Part shown: one piece after another, positions 21,061 to 31,899 of the stretch
Layout: each line of letters starts with the position of its first letter
Numbering within the stretch: position 1 is the stretch's first letter
Assembly: GCA_015680685.1 (NCBI GenBank)
Contig: MNCI01002833.1
Span: 17,797-80,106, forward strand
Source of the DNA: Gnetum montanum
Lineage: Eukaryota; Streptophyta; Gnetopsida; Gnetales; Gnetaceae
Length of the DNA stretch: 62,310 nucleotides
Direction of reading: 5' to 3'
Made by a program: the position numbers and the translations under genes
The notes under the pieces: model-generated
Told to the model about the DNA's origin: nothing
Seen by the model: the letters and a program-made list of their open reading frames with translations, nothing else
Databases searched by the model: none

Positions 21061-23043
21061 AATAGACGCTCATTATTTCAGATCTCTTCCTTACCACTCA
21101 GTCATGGGGGAGATGGCCACCTATGCTAATCATATGGGGCCCTCAGTTCTTTTCCAATTTTTGTTTTACACATTTTTGTTTTACAACATTTTTGTCTTAC
21201 ACGTTTTGTTTTTACAAATTTCTTTAACTTTTCTTGTTTTTGTTTTACAACATCGTTATACTTTTCCATGTGTGTGTGTGTGTCTGTGTGTGTGTTCCAC
21301 CATGTAAGTTTGTCATCCAATAAGTGTTTGGAATGATGGTATGAACTATTTTCATATTGATTACTAATGTTTGGTTTTTACCTTTAGGTCACAATGTTGA
21401 TACTAAGGTATGTTTCTTCTGATATGATAGGCAATGAGATCACTTCACCCATCCATCCACTAGTTTCTATGGTCTCTCTTAGCTTGGAAATGTAAAGTCT
21501 CCTTCTTAATAAGAACTTTAATGAATCAATGACTAGGAATTTCTCAAACTAAGGAAGGACTCAAGGATTAAAATGGGTATGACTTCAAGGGAACTTGATG
21601 CTTTCGTGTTGGCCATTCTCTTGGGTGCTTGGATGTTTTTCTTCTTGAGTTTTCTTACCATTCTGATGTTACCCAATTATCAGAAGCTGAGTCAATAAAA
21701 TAAGAAGTCTTTGCATGATGTGGTTCTCACACATAAAAACACAAAACACAAAAAAGAAAAAAAGAAAAAGAAAAAGTGAAAATTCAAAGCATACCCCTTA
21801 GATGAATAAACTTGGGCTACAAGCACTGGTTATGGAAGCAAAAGTGTTCCCTCTAACTAAGGCCCTTCTCGCTTCCCATTCCTTCTATTTCATCAAAATG
21901 GTGGTGGCTCTTGGGGGAAACATTCTTGTTATTCAAGTGGATGGTTTGGCTGAATGTATTGATGTGAAGTTATTCGAAGTGGTTTGTTTGAGGCTGGAGT
22001 TGGAATGAGATTTGCCAAGTCACATTAATCATAAATTACACAAGGGACTGTACACCACCTTGTTCTTGGGATTCCATTCCATTCTCTTCTCTCCATCCTT
22101 CCCTCCATTGTTCACCTCATTTTCGGTTATATCATTAGTGTATATATTTTGGTTGATGCATTGTTTCTTTTTGGTAAATTCTTACGATTAAAACTTTAAC
22201 TCTTGTTCCAAAGGACATTCCTAGAGCCTACGGACTCTTTGAATGTGGGTTTGTCAGGGCATTAAGGGCATGAACCTGCTTTGCAGAGGACCCACTGACA
22301 TTCCTATTTGAAGCACCCGTTAACTTCTTTCCCTTAACATTTTTGCGATTAGTGTTCTTTTGTTCATTACCATCTTGACATCCACTTAATTGATGTTTTA
22401 GTTGTTCCTTTTTATCTATCTTTCTTACTCCTTTTCCTTCTCCATTCTAACGCTACCAGAGGTTTGCAATTAGTCATGGGGGTATGGGACCTAATTTCAT
22501 AGATTTTCTCCTAGCCCCGAATTTTTTGATTTTCTTCCTAACCCCTACACCTTTGATAGTCATCAGTAATATATCTCCCGATCCATATCAGCCATACCAC
22601 AACCTAGCCAATGAATTTTCACCGCAGCAAGGTATTAATTACATAATTATTTATTTACCCTTGCTAATATAAGATTGTGTTGTGTGTGCAGATGGCGATC
22701 ATACAAACAACAGATTGGATTTGGAGCAAACACTTGGAATTGAGCAGCATTGGAAGCAACTATGCAAGGAGCAAGATTGATGATGTGCTTACAGATGGAC
22801 AACGAAGACGTAATCTTGGCATTGGCAGCAACAACACTTCTTTCTCTCTCTCTTTTTCTCAACTACCAACAAAGGCTTGATGTCATTGTAATAAGGTGTT
22901 CACCCGTGTTTTCATGAACACCAATTTTGTCAAGTCTTGTAATGATGATCCGTTCACATATCATCCCATTAGTTCCATTCCCCTCAATAATTCCATACCT
23001 ACCCAATATTATTCTATGAAACTTGAGGATGAGTTTTCATTCA
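21061..23043 (+). other. Post-pol region of element B
   Basis: Aligns with the region after integrase in D. It contains a TCATGGGGGAGATGG motif (21102-21116), T-rich and (GT)n tracts (21160-21300), a hydrophobic coding-like segment (21591-21697, ELDAFVLAILLGAWMFFF), a second TCATGGGGG (22474-22482) and a small two-exon-like ORF (22484-22880). In Athila elements this is where an env-like gene lies; whether these pieces are its remains is inference. Confidence 0.6.
22484..22880 (+). pseudogene. Small conserved ORF, two-exon-like (element B copy)
   Basis: Exon-1-like part 22484-22631 (MGPNFIDFLLAP...SPQQ), candidate 60-bp intron 22632-22691 (gtattaatt...tgtgtgtgcag, with ctaat as possible branch point), exon-2-like part from 22692 starting DGDH in the spliced frame. 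The rest (DWIWSKHLELSS...GIGSNNTSF) is shifted by an indel relative to the copy in C. No family recognised. The case for coding is that the same arrangement occurs in C and D. Confidence 0.4.
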
Positions 23044-23054
23044 GTCATGGGGGT
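23044..23054 (+). other. Polypurine tract of element B
   Basis: tcatgggggta directly abuts the 3' LTR, the expected place for the plus-strand primer. Confidence 0.8.
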
Positions 23055-23968
23055 ATGATGAGACGTAATTCTAATGTGCCGCGATATCGCGGTCCGCCGC
23101 CAAATCTATAAATAAGAGGCGGCACTCCCCTTATTTTTGATCATAGGCTAAAAGTAGGGAAACTCTGGTAGTTTGATCACTCCATAAATAGAATATTTTC
23201 CATGTGCCCGCAGTAGGAGTCCCCAAGTGAATGGATGTTTATTCGAGTAGTTTATACCTGAACGCAAGTTGTGTATGGCAATAAAGACGAGCTTTGTGGA
23301 TAAACCTTGCAGTGCATGGAATAAGATTTATTACCTGTTATTTCTTACATGTTATTTATTACCTGAATTAGCGCGGCATGAGTACGACTTGATTACAAGC
23401 ATTGACGAATGTGTACAACTAATCAAGAAATTGGCTGCTCATCGTGATTAGTCTCTCTCACCCTCAACTCCTAGAATGCGGGATGAGTACGACTTGATTA
23501 CGAGCATCTACAAATGTGTACGGCTAGTCAAGGAATCGGCTACTCATCACGTTTAGGCTAGTTAAGTGCCTCTATACAACCACTTCAAGCATGTGCGTTA
23601 CATGTGGTGATCCCAGTAATGATTAGCTTTTGGTAGCCACAGTTGCATAGTTCAGGGTATGTACGGTAAGTGGGAATGAATGCTGATGCTAGTTAATTTA
23701 GACTTAGTCCTTAGTTAGAGTTAGCTAGTTTCTCAAGTGTTCACCTTGATAAGCATAGGAGAAAAATATAAAAGCTATAAAAATCATATACGTCAGACTT
23801 ACTTAACCATACACCGTGACAAACACAAGTAAGTCTGAGATGACAATGAATGATTAACCCCAAGTGTTCCATGGGGCATGTAGGCATTTAGTCTATGGAG
23901 TTCGACCGGATTGCACATGCTATGCTCATTTCGTATGGTTGAGTGTAGGGGTACCTTGCCACTCATCA
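23055..23968 (+). repeat. 3' LTR of element B
   Basis: 914 bp, TGATGAG...CTCATCA. Compared with the 5' LTR it lacks about 36 bp of the palindromic U3 block, consistent with loss of one repeat unit after insertion or with a hairpin-mediated copying error. Confidence 0.9.
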
Positions 23969-23973
23969 AATAC

Positions 23974-24110
23974 ATATGTGATCTAATGTAGAAGGAAAAA
24001 GAAAATTTTATTTTCACAACATTAGATGTAATAAACTAAATGTAGAAACTCACTATCTCTCGACTACTATTCTAATCAAGTATCAAAATGCTGCAAATAA
24101 GCTTTGCTTA
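23974..24110 (+). pseudogene. LINE remnant 2, middle piece between elements B and C
   Basis: 137 bp that is neither B nor C. Its 3' end (NAANKLCL, then agttc) continues directly into the sequence after element C, giving the LINE tail motif described at 31497. Confidence 0.75.
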
Positions 24111-24115
24111 AGTTC

Positions 24116-25060
24116 TGATGGGACACGATATCGCATCCCTCGTGATATTGTGTCTTCCCCTGCGATATTGCATATGCGATATCGTGGTGCGTCATCATAT
24201 CTATAAATAAGAGGTGACTCTCCCTTATTTCCTCATCCTGGGCTAGAAGTAGGGAAACTCTGGTAGATTGATCACTCCAAAGATAGAATATTTTCCATGT
24301 GCCCGTAGTAGGAGTCCTAAAGTGAATGGATCTTTATTCGAGCAACACTGTATCTAAACACAAGTTGTGTACGACAATAAAGATGAACTTCCTGGATAAA
24401 CCTTGCAGTGCATGGAATAGGATTTTATTTATTTCTTTCTCTCTCACCCTTAAACTCCTAGAACGTGGAATGAGTACGACTTGATTATGAGCATCTAGTG
24501 TGACTACTTGGTAACCCAGTGGCGTATTCAGGATCTGCACTTGGTAATCCTAGTGGTAGTCATGCACGAAAGATGTGTATAGCTAGTCAAGGAATCAGCT
24601 GCTCATCGCACTTAGGCTAGATTAGATTCTTTCAACCCTTTCCTCCTAGTTAAGTGCCTCAGTATGACCACTTCAAGCATGTGCGTTATGCGTGGTGATC
24701 CCAGTGACAATTAGCGTTTGGTAGCCGTGGTTGCATCGGTTCAGGGTGTGTATAGTAAGTGGGAATGGATGCTGATGCTAGGTAATTTAGACTTATTCAT
24801 TAGTTAGAGTAGTAATTAGTTTCTCAACCCTTCACCTTGATAGCATAGGAGAAAAACATAAAAAGCTATAAAAATCATATACCTCAGACTTACTTAACCA
24901 TACACCATGACAACTACAAGTAAGTCTGGGAAGATAACGAATGGTTAACCTTAAGTGTTCCATGAGGCGTGTAGGCATTTAGTCTGCGAAGTTCGACCAA
25001 ATCTCACATGCTATGCTCGTATTTGTATAGTTGAGTGTAGGGGTACCTCACCACTCATCA
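24116..25060 (+). repeat. 5' LTR of element C
   Basis: 945 bp, TGATGGG...CTCATCA, with GATATCG/GATATTG palindromes in U3 and the conserved ctataaataagagg promoter near 24200. Only one copy of the 67-bp module is recognisable; part of the second is replaced by a tract containing ggtaacccagtggcgtatt. Confidence 0.9.
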
Positions 25061-25061
25061 T

Positions 25062-25079
25062 TGGTACCATTTCCAGGGA
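25062..25079 (+). other. Primer-binding site of element C (tRNA-Asp type)
   Basis: tggtaccatttccaggga, recognisably the tRNA-Asp complement although several bases have changed. Confidence 0.7.
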
Positions 25080-25202
25080 CTAAGTGTTTGTGCACTAAAT
25101 AGAACATAGGATATCACTCACATCGTTGGGAACCTAAAAGAACCTTCGGGTTAATCAAGGTAAAAAATTATATAATGGTAATTAGCACACCGATAAGACA
25201 CT

Positions 25203-27580
25203 ATGTCTTCTTCTCATAAGAGCAACTCACCACCTAGGGACAATACAAAAAGCATTCAACAATCAAAAACACATAACCAAAATCTGCCATGTCCTAAACA
25301 ATACCAGATATTCTATACTCATCTCGATGAGTATATTCCAAACTTTACCTTTATCCTCCATCAAGACGAATAGCTACAATGGAGAGAATTGCAAGGTAAA
25401 CATCGTGCTACCTCCAGATTGTGTAGTCCCCAACATGCTCCTCCGTGCTTTGGCATAGATCATCATGACTCGGCTCTATGCCGAATACATTATAGGAAAC
25501 TTTGATACAAGGGATTACCATCCCATACCTTTACAATGTATGAGGGACTCAAGGCAGGAGAGCCAAGATACACTGTTGAAGGGCAAAGAGGTCCTGCACG
25601 TCCTAAGTGAAATCGAAGATGTTCCCCCTCCTAAGGATAGTGAGGAGGTGGGGTATTAGAACTTACAATCCACAATACACAACCCTGGTTTTGATCCCTA
25701 TGAACACCAACTGTTCACTGAGGGAACAACAACATATAACAAGGACATGCACTTGGATCATCATCACGATCAAGAACAAAGCCACAAACCAGAAGGTAGG
25801 AAACATCACCACGACGATGGTTCTCCTTCTTCTTCCCCTTCTTCACATCATTCACCTTCTCCTTCCACCTCTGGGCACAGTCATAGAGAGCATAACGATG
25901 TGGATAGAGGTAAGAAAACTGAGAGACCTCGATGAGAGAGTCGAGAGAGAGGATAAGGGCATGAACGAAGGGAAAGTAGGGAACAACGAAGACATCATAG
26001 GCGTCGTGAAAGAGATGATCATGACGAGCCCCTACTTACAACCCAAAGTGTGCTTGACATAACAGAGGTAGTTAGGATACCAACAAGGGATTTAAAAGAT
26101 AGGTGGATCAAATGCTTAGACATGAACAATATCCCACCATTTGATGGGGGATATAATCCTGATCTGCAAAATCATTTATAGGAATTCTATAATGCATGTG
26201 CCTTGCAAAACATAGAAAATGAGTGGCAAAAACTTAAGTTGTTTCCCAGGACACTTACCAAGGAAGTAGAGAGTTGGTACCGGTCCTTAGAACCGGAAAC
26301 CATCAGGAGGTGGAGTATGATGTTAGAACTCTTCAATGATAAGTATCAAATGTACTGCAGAGTGTTTAATTTGTGTAAGCAGATCCAAGGCTGGAAACAA
26401 GGTAATCACGAACCCTTGCATGCTGCCATGGCCCACTACTACACATTGTTACATCATTGCCCGGGCCATGGGTACGCTCAACGGGATCAACTCCGCCACA
26501 TCGTAGATGGGCTAAGGCATGAAACTAGAAGAACCCTTGGGACTTATGCCCAAGGAAGACTATCAGAACTTAGAGTCCATGAAGTACATCACTTGTTGGA
26601 ACAAGTAGTAAAAGAAGAAGGTGAGCTATTAAAAAGAGAGAGTACGGAAGAATACAACTATGATTCCTCCCTTCGAAAGAAGGGAGTGAAATTTTGCGAT
26701 GAAGAGGATGAGTCACCACTTGAAGAGTTGGTGAACTGAAAAACCTTGCCAATCCAAAAGCTAACAATAGAAGTATCGGCTAAGATGGATCAATTGTGGG
26801 ATTCCTTAGACTCTATACTTAAAAATTGTAGAGGATTCTAAGGCGGAACAAAGTAATGACAAAGATAAGACAAAGCAAAGAAATTTAGACCCTATACATA
26901 ACAAGGGTAAGGGAAAAATCGTTATCTCCAATGAAGTTGTTGATTTAGACACAGATGATGACGATGGATGCAAGATCTACCATTATGATCATCCCAAGGG
27001 ATGTTGTTCAATTATCTCACATCTATAGGAGTCTGGGGTGTATGCGCTTAATCCAAGACTCAACCAACGACAAACACCCCGAAGGTTACCTTATCCACAA
27101 AGTAACCCAAGGCAGTTCCACCAACCACTAATGTATTATCCAAGTGGAACTCCATGACAACCCATCAAATAGCATCGGCAGTGGCAATACCCATAGTCAT
27201 GAGGGATGCCACCGCCGAAACAACAATACCCTTACTGGCAACCCGATCCATATGGTTATTATGTGCAGCAACCATTTTCTCCAAGTGACTCTATGGGTCA
27301 CACTACTCCCCAACGTCACTACCAAGTTTGGGAGTACTTTAGGAGGACTCCTTCTCCTCTGGGAGGCATCCCACACTCATCCCATCCTCCAACTCCATCC
27401 GCACCTCTTCCACCGGTAGTTCCCACAACACCTCCTGCTCCAACAATGTAAGGGGAACTCCCTACTCAACCACAGCAACGTAACGCTGTGAGAGCTATAA
27501 ATATTCAACCCACTGTTGGTTCTGACAACTGTAAAAAGAAAAGACCTTTCTTTAGAAGCAAAAGCCTAGACAAACTCTTG
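25203..27580 (+). pseudogene. gag of element C
   Basis: Family start MSSSHKSNSPPR is intact at 25203. It is followed by the YTHLDEYIPNFTFILHQDE block and LYAEYIIGNFDTRDYHP (25465 on). The His/Ser-rich segment is at 25750-25935 and the capsid region at 26130-26740 (QKLKLFPRTLTKEVESWYRSLEP, HIVDGLRHETRRTLG). 26203-26739 is the longest clean capsid stretch in the window at 178 codons. The knuckle-like motif near 26969 reads CKIYHYDHPKGC. The C-terminal Pro/Gln-rich tail (27140-27450) has stops. Frameshifts lie near 25650 and 26800. Confidence 0.88.
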
Positions 27581-28430
27581 CAACAACAAGCAGTTGAGTC
27601 TAGGTACACTCCTCCACCATCTAACACTTCGGAGCACCCTTTAGTCCAATAGAGCTATATGCATACGGTTATGTTAATTCATACCGTAACCGACTGGATC
27701 AAGGTAGACCACCTTCCCAGAAAACTAATTGATCCTGAAAGCCCCTTAATCTATTTACAAATCACTGAGAATGAACCACATAAGGCTCTTATTGACTTAG
27801 GTTTCGAAGTCAATTTAATATCATGAGAAATGTATCAAGCCTTGAACTTGCCCCAACTTAAGAAGAGCAACATTCAACTGGAGCTAGAAGACCAATCCAT
27901 CACCATTCCTTTGGGATTGGTGGAGGACACTATTACCACTATCTCTGGTTGGTCTTACCCAGCTGATTTCCTGGTGATTGGAATCAGCAACAACGAAGGG
28001 GACTTCCCAATTATAATGGGAAGGTCATGGCTAAGTACAGTAGATGTGTACCTAGGGATTCATGATCTTTCCTTGGAAATTTCTAAGATAAACATTTATG
28101 GAAAGATCGAGAAGAGGAAAGTTCCATGCATCACATATAGTGATTCATCAGGTGATGACATGGAGGAAATGCCTGCATGTAACAGGTGTGCCCTGGAAAC
28201 TTTGAAACAAAGATGCATGTATGTTGCAACCACACCACCAGTAGTAGACACCCCGTGGTTGATAGCTAGTCAAAAGAGCAACCGACAAACATGCATGGAA
28301 AAAACTAAGGAAACTCATGCTAACAATGAAGGCATAGACACATTGGAATATGAGCATCGCCAACTTCCACCCCTTAATCTAAGAACATCAATCTGAAGAA
28401 GTTGGGCACTTCTATGAAATTCAAACAAAT
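27581..28430 (+). pseudogene. Aspartic protease of element C plus linker
   Basis: The active-site region is LIDLGFEVNLIS (about 27788-27823): the catalytic Asp is present but the Ser-Gly-Ser that should follow is Leu-Gly-Phe. A long open stretch 27830-28396 covers LPQLKKSNIQLELEDQS, ITIPLGLVEDT, FPIIMGRSWLS and the Cys-rich CNRCALETLKQRC. It ends at the same deletion junction as B, just before ctcattatt...tcatggggg. Confidence 0.87.
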
Positions 28431-30505
28431 GCTCATTATTGCGGATCTCTCCCTTACAATTCAATCATGGGGGAGATGGCCACCTATGCTAATCATATGG
28501 GGCCCTTAGTTCTTTTTAAATTTTTGTTTTATACATTTTTGTTTTACACATTTTTGTTTTACAATGTTTTTGTTTTACAAGTTTTTGTCTTACACATTTT
28601 TGTTTTACATGTTTTTGTCTTACACGTTTTTGTTTTACAATTTCTTTAACTTTTCTTGTTTTTGTTTTATAAATTTCTTCAACTTTTCTTGTTTTTGTTT
28701 TACAAATTACCTTAACTCTTCTTGTTTTTGTTTTACAACATCGTTATACTTTTCCATTTTTTTTGTGTGTGTGTTATCCACCCTGTAAGTTTGTCACCCA
28801 ATAAGTGTTTAGAATGATGGTATGAACTATTTTTCATTGATTGCTAATGTTTGGCTTTCATGTTTAAGTCATGATGTTGATACTAAGGTATGTTCTTTTG
28901 ATATGGCAGGCAATGAGTTCCCTTCATCCATCCATCCACTAGTTTCTATGGTCTCTCTTAGCTTGGAAATGTACAATCTCCTTTCTAATAAAAACTTTAA
29001 TGAATTGGTGATTGGGAACTTCTCTAACTAAGGAAGGACTCAAGGTTTGACAAGTGTGTGACATCAAGGGAACTTGATGCTTTTGTGTTGGCCATTCTCT
29101 TGGGTGCTTGGATGTTTTCTTCTTAAGTTTTTTTCTCGTTCCGATGTTACCCTATTATCAGAAGCTGAGACAATAAAAATAAGAAGTCTTTGCATGGTGT
29201 GGTTTTCACGCATAAAAACACAAAAAAAAAGTGAGAATTCAAAGCACACCCGTTAGACAAAATAAACTTGGGCTACAAGCATTGGTTATGGAACCAAAAA
29301 CGTTCCCTCTAACTAAGGTCCTTCTCGCTTCCCATTCTCTCCTTTGTTTCATCGGAATGGTGGTGGCTCTTGGGGGAAGCATTCTTGTTACTTCAAGAGG
29401 ATGGATTAGCCGAATGCATTGATGAGAAGTCACTGTATATGGTTGGTTTGAGGCCGGAGTTGGAATGAGATTTGCCAAGTCACATTAATCACGAAATACA
29501 CAAGGGGCTGTACACCACCTTGTTCTTGGGATTCCATTCTATTTTCTTCTCTCCATCCTTCTCTCCATTGTTCACCTCATTGCCGGTTATATCATTAGTA
29601 TATATTTTGGTCGATACATCGTGTTCTTTTTGGTAAATTCTTGTGGTTAAGACTTTAACTCTTGTTCCAAATGACATTCCCAGAGCCTATGGACTCTTTT
29701 GAATGTGGGTTTGTCAGGGCATTAAGGGCATGAGCCTACTTTGGGGAGGACCCAATTACATTTCCATTTGGTGCATCCATTAAATTCTTTCCCTTAACAT
29801 TTTTGCAATCTCTTTTATTTTGTTCATTTCCATCTTGACATCCATTTTATTGATATCATAGTTGTCCCTTTTCATCTATCTTTCTTATTCCTTTTCTTTC
29901 TTCATTCTAACACTACCGGAGGTTCGCGATTAGTCATGGGGGTATGGGGCCCAATTTTTTCAATTTTCTCCTAGCCCTGATTTTTTTGGATTTTTTCCTA
30001 ACCCCTACACCTTCGGTAGTCATCATTAATATATCTCCAGACCCATATCAACCATACCACAACTCAACCAATGGACTTTCACCGAAGCAAGGCATCAATT
30101 ACATGATGATTCATTCAGCCTTGCTAATATAAGATTGTGTTGTGTGTGCAGATGGCGATCATGAAACAATGGACCAGATCTGGAGGGACCACTTGGAATG
30201 GAGCAGTGCTGAAGTAGCTATGCAAGGAGAAAGATTGATGATGCGCTTATGGATGGATAACGAAAGGTGCAATCTTGGTGTTGGTAGCAGCAACACTTCT
30301 TTCTTGCTATCTTTCTCTCAAGCTGCCAAATGAGGCCTGATGTCAATGTAATAAGGTGTTCACTCTTGTTGTCCTAAACACCAGGTTTTTTGTCTCTTGT
30401 AATGATGATCCATTCACATGTCATCCAATTAGTTTTCATTTGAGTCAATAATCCCATACCTTCCCGATATTAGTGTAATGAACTCGAGGACGAGTTTTCA
30501 TTTAG
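28431..30505 (+). other. Post-pol region of element C
   Basis: Contains TCATGGGGGAGATGG at 28465-28479, an expanded array of TTTTTGTTTTACA-like units (28515-28745), the hydrophobic segment at 29070-29176 (ELDAFVLAILLGAWMF, then a one-base slip), a second TCATGGGGG at 29934 and the small two-exon-like ORF. An open stretch 28822-29031 (HPLVSMVSLSLEMYNLLS) is partly matched in B and D and may be part of the same lost gene. Confidence 0.6.
29944..30333 (+). pseudogene. Small conserved ORF, two-exon-like (best copy, element C)
   Basis: Exon-1-like part 29944-30091 (49 codons plus one base), candidate intron 30092-30151 (60 bp, GC...AG; the donor is GT in B and D), exon-2-like part 30152-30333. 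Removing the 60 bp keeps one open frame of about 110 codons: hydrophobic N-terminal half (FLDFFLTPTPSVV), then NISPDPYQPYHN, then DGDHETMDQIWRDHLEW and a Ser-rich end. No family recognised. Confidence 0.45.
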
Positions 30506-30516
30506 TCATGGGGGTA
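30506..30516 (+). other. Polypurine tract of element C
   Basis: tcatgggggta abutting the 3' LTR, identical to B. Confidence 0.82.
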
Positions 30517-31491
30517 TGATGGGATGTGATATCGCGACTGTTTTGATATGCATCCCTCGCGATATTGTGTATGTGATATCACATTTTCCCCTACGATATC
30601 ACATACGTGATATCGCGGTGCGTAGTCATATCTATAAATAAGAGGCGACTCTCCCTTGTTTCCTCATCTTGGGCTAGAAGTAGGGAAACTCTGGCAGATT
30701 GATCACTCTAGAGATAGAATATTTTTCATGTGCTTGCAGTAGGAGTCCTAAAGAGAAAAGATCTTTATTTGAGCAACACTGTACCTGAACACAAGTTGTG
30801 TATGGCAATAAAGACGAACTTCCTGGATAAACCTTGCAGTGCATGGAATAGGATTTTATTTATTGCTTTCTCTCTCACCCTTAAACTCCTAGAATGCAGA
30901 ATGAGTACGACTTGATTATGAGTATCTAGTGTGACTACTTGGTAACCCAATGGCGTATTCAGGATCTGCGCTTGGTAATCCCAATGGTAGTCGTGCACAA
31001 AAGATGTGTACAGTTAGTCAAGGAATTGACTGCTCATCGCACTTAGGCTAGATTAGATTCCCTCAACCCTTTTCTCCTAGTTAAGTGCCTCAATACGACC
31101 ACTTCGAGCATGTGCGTTACGCGTGGTGATCCTAGTGACGATTAGCGTTTGGTAGCCGCAGTTGCATTGGATAAGGGTGTGTACGGTAAGTGGGAACGGA
31201 TGTTGTTGCTAGGTAATTTAGACTTAGTCATTAGTTAGAGTAGTAATTAGTTTCTCAACCCTTCACCTCAATAGCATAGGAGAAAAACATGAAAAGCTAT
31301 AAAAATCATATACCTCGGACTTACTTAACCATACACCGTGACAACTACAAGTAAGTCTAGGAAGATAACGAATGGTTAACCTTAAGTCTTCCATGAGGCC
31401 TGTAGGCATTTAGTCTACGGATTTTGACCGGATCATGTGTGCTACGCTCGTATTCGTATGGTTGAGTGTAGGGGTACCTCGCCACTCATCA
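30517..31491 (+). repeat. 3' LTR of element C
   Basis: 975 bp, TGATGGG...CTCATCA; its U3 has one more GATATC-type palindrome block than the 5' LTR. Confidence 0.9.
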
Positions 31492-31496
31492 AGTTC

Positions 31497-31850
31497 TCAT
31501 CATCTTAGAATTGAAAGTGAAAGATGGATTTAGCTTCCCTAAGAAGAATGTATCTGTAGGCTGTATAGGTTAGAAGCCCCTGAAGATGGGTTACAAATGT
31601 TTCTTTCTTAGGTTGTGACTACCCATTTCAGATAACATTATAATGTTACAACAAAAAACTTGTATAATTCATTTTTGATACCCCTATTGGTGCTTGGTCA
31701 ATTTGTAAAGTCTATCTTTATTTTTCATGAAAATGTACTATCTATTCAATAGATCCTATAAATTTTTGGATGTAATAAAGCTTCTTTTCATTTCAACAAA
31801 ATGGGATAACAAATTTTCAAATGAACAAAATCTCTAGATCTTCTCATCTG
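31497..31850 (+). pseudogene. LINE remnant 2, 3' end
   Basis: Joining this to the piece ending at 24110, with one copy of agttc, restores the frame LCLSSHHLRIESERW, a motif typical of the end of plant LINE reverse transcriptases. It is followed by CICRLYRLEAPEDGL and THFR, the remains of the Cys/His motif near the LINE C-terminus. An AT-rich tail with aataaagctt follows. Confidence 0.75.
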
Positions 31851-31899
31851 TAATGGTCTTATAAGGCTTCCACATTCTAAAGCATTCACTTTTATAGGA

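Larger units (their letters stand above)
16717..23968 (+). mobile_element. Element B: non-autonomous Athila-like LTR retrotransposon
   Basis: A structurally complete 7252-bp element: 5' LTR 16717-17663, primer site 17665-17682, gag, protease, a long post-protease region, polypurine tract 23044-23054 and 3' LTR 23055-23968. Flanking bases aacac (16712-16716) and aatac (23969-23973) differ by one transition and look like a decayed 5-bp target duplication. There is no RT, RNase H or integrase: comparison with element D shows they were removed by an internal deletion with its junction near 21060. It sits inside LINE remnant 2. Confidence 0.92.
24116..31491 (+). mobile_element. Element C: non-autonomous Athila-like LTR retrotransposon
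   Basis: A structurally complete 7376-bp element: 5' LTR 24116-25060, primer site 25062-25079, gag, protease, post-pol region, polypurine tract 30506-30516 and 3' LTR 30517-31491. The target duplication agttc is perfect (24111-24115 and 31492-31496). Like B it lacks RT, RNase H and integrase, with the same deletion junction (near 28430). It is inserted in the same LINE as B, same orientation, 147 bp downstream. Confidence 0.95.
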
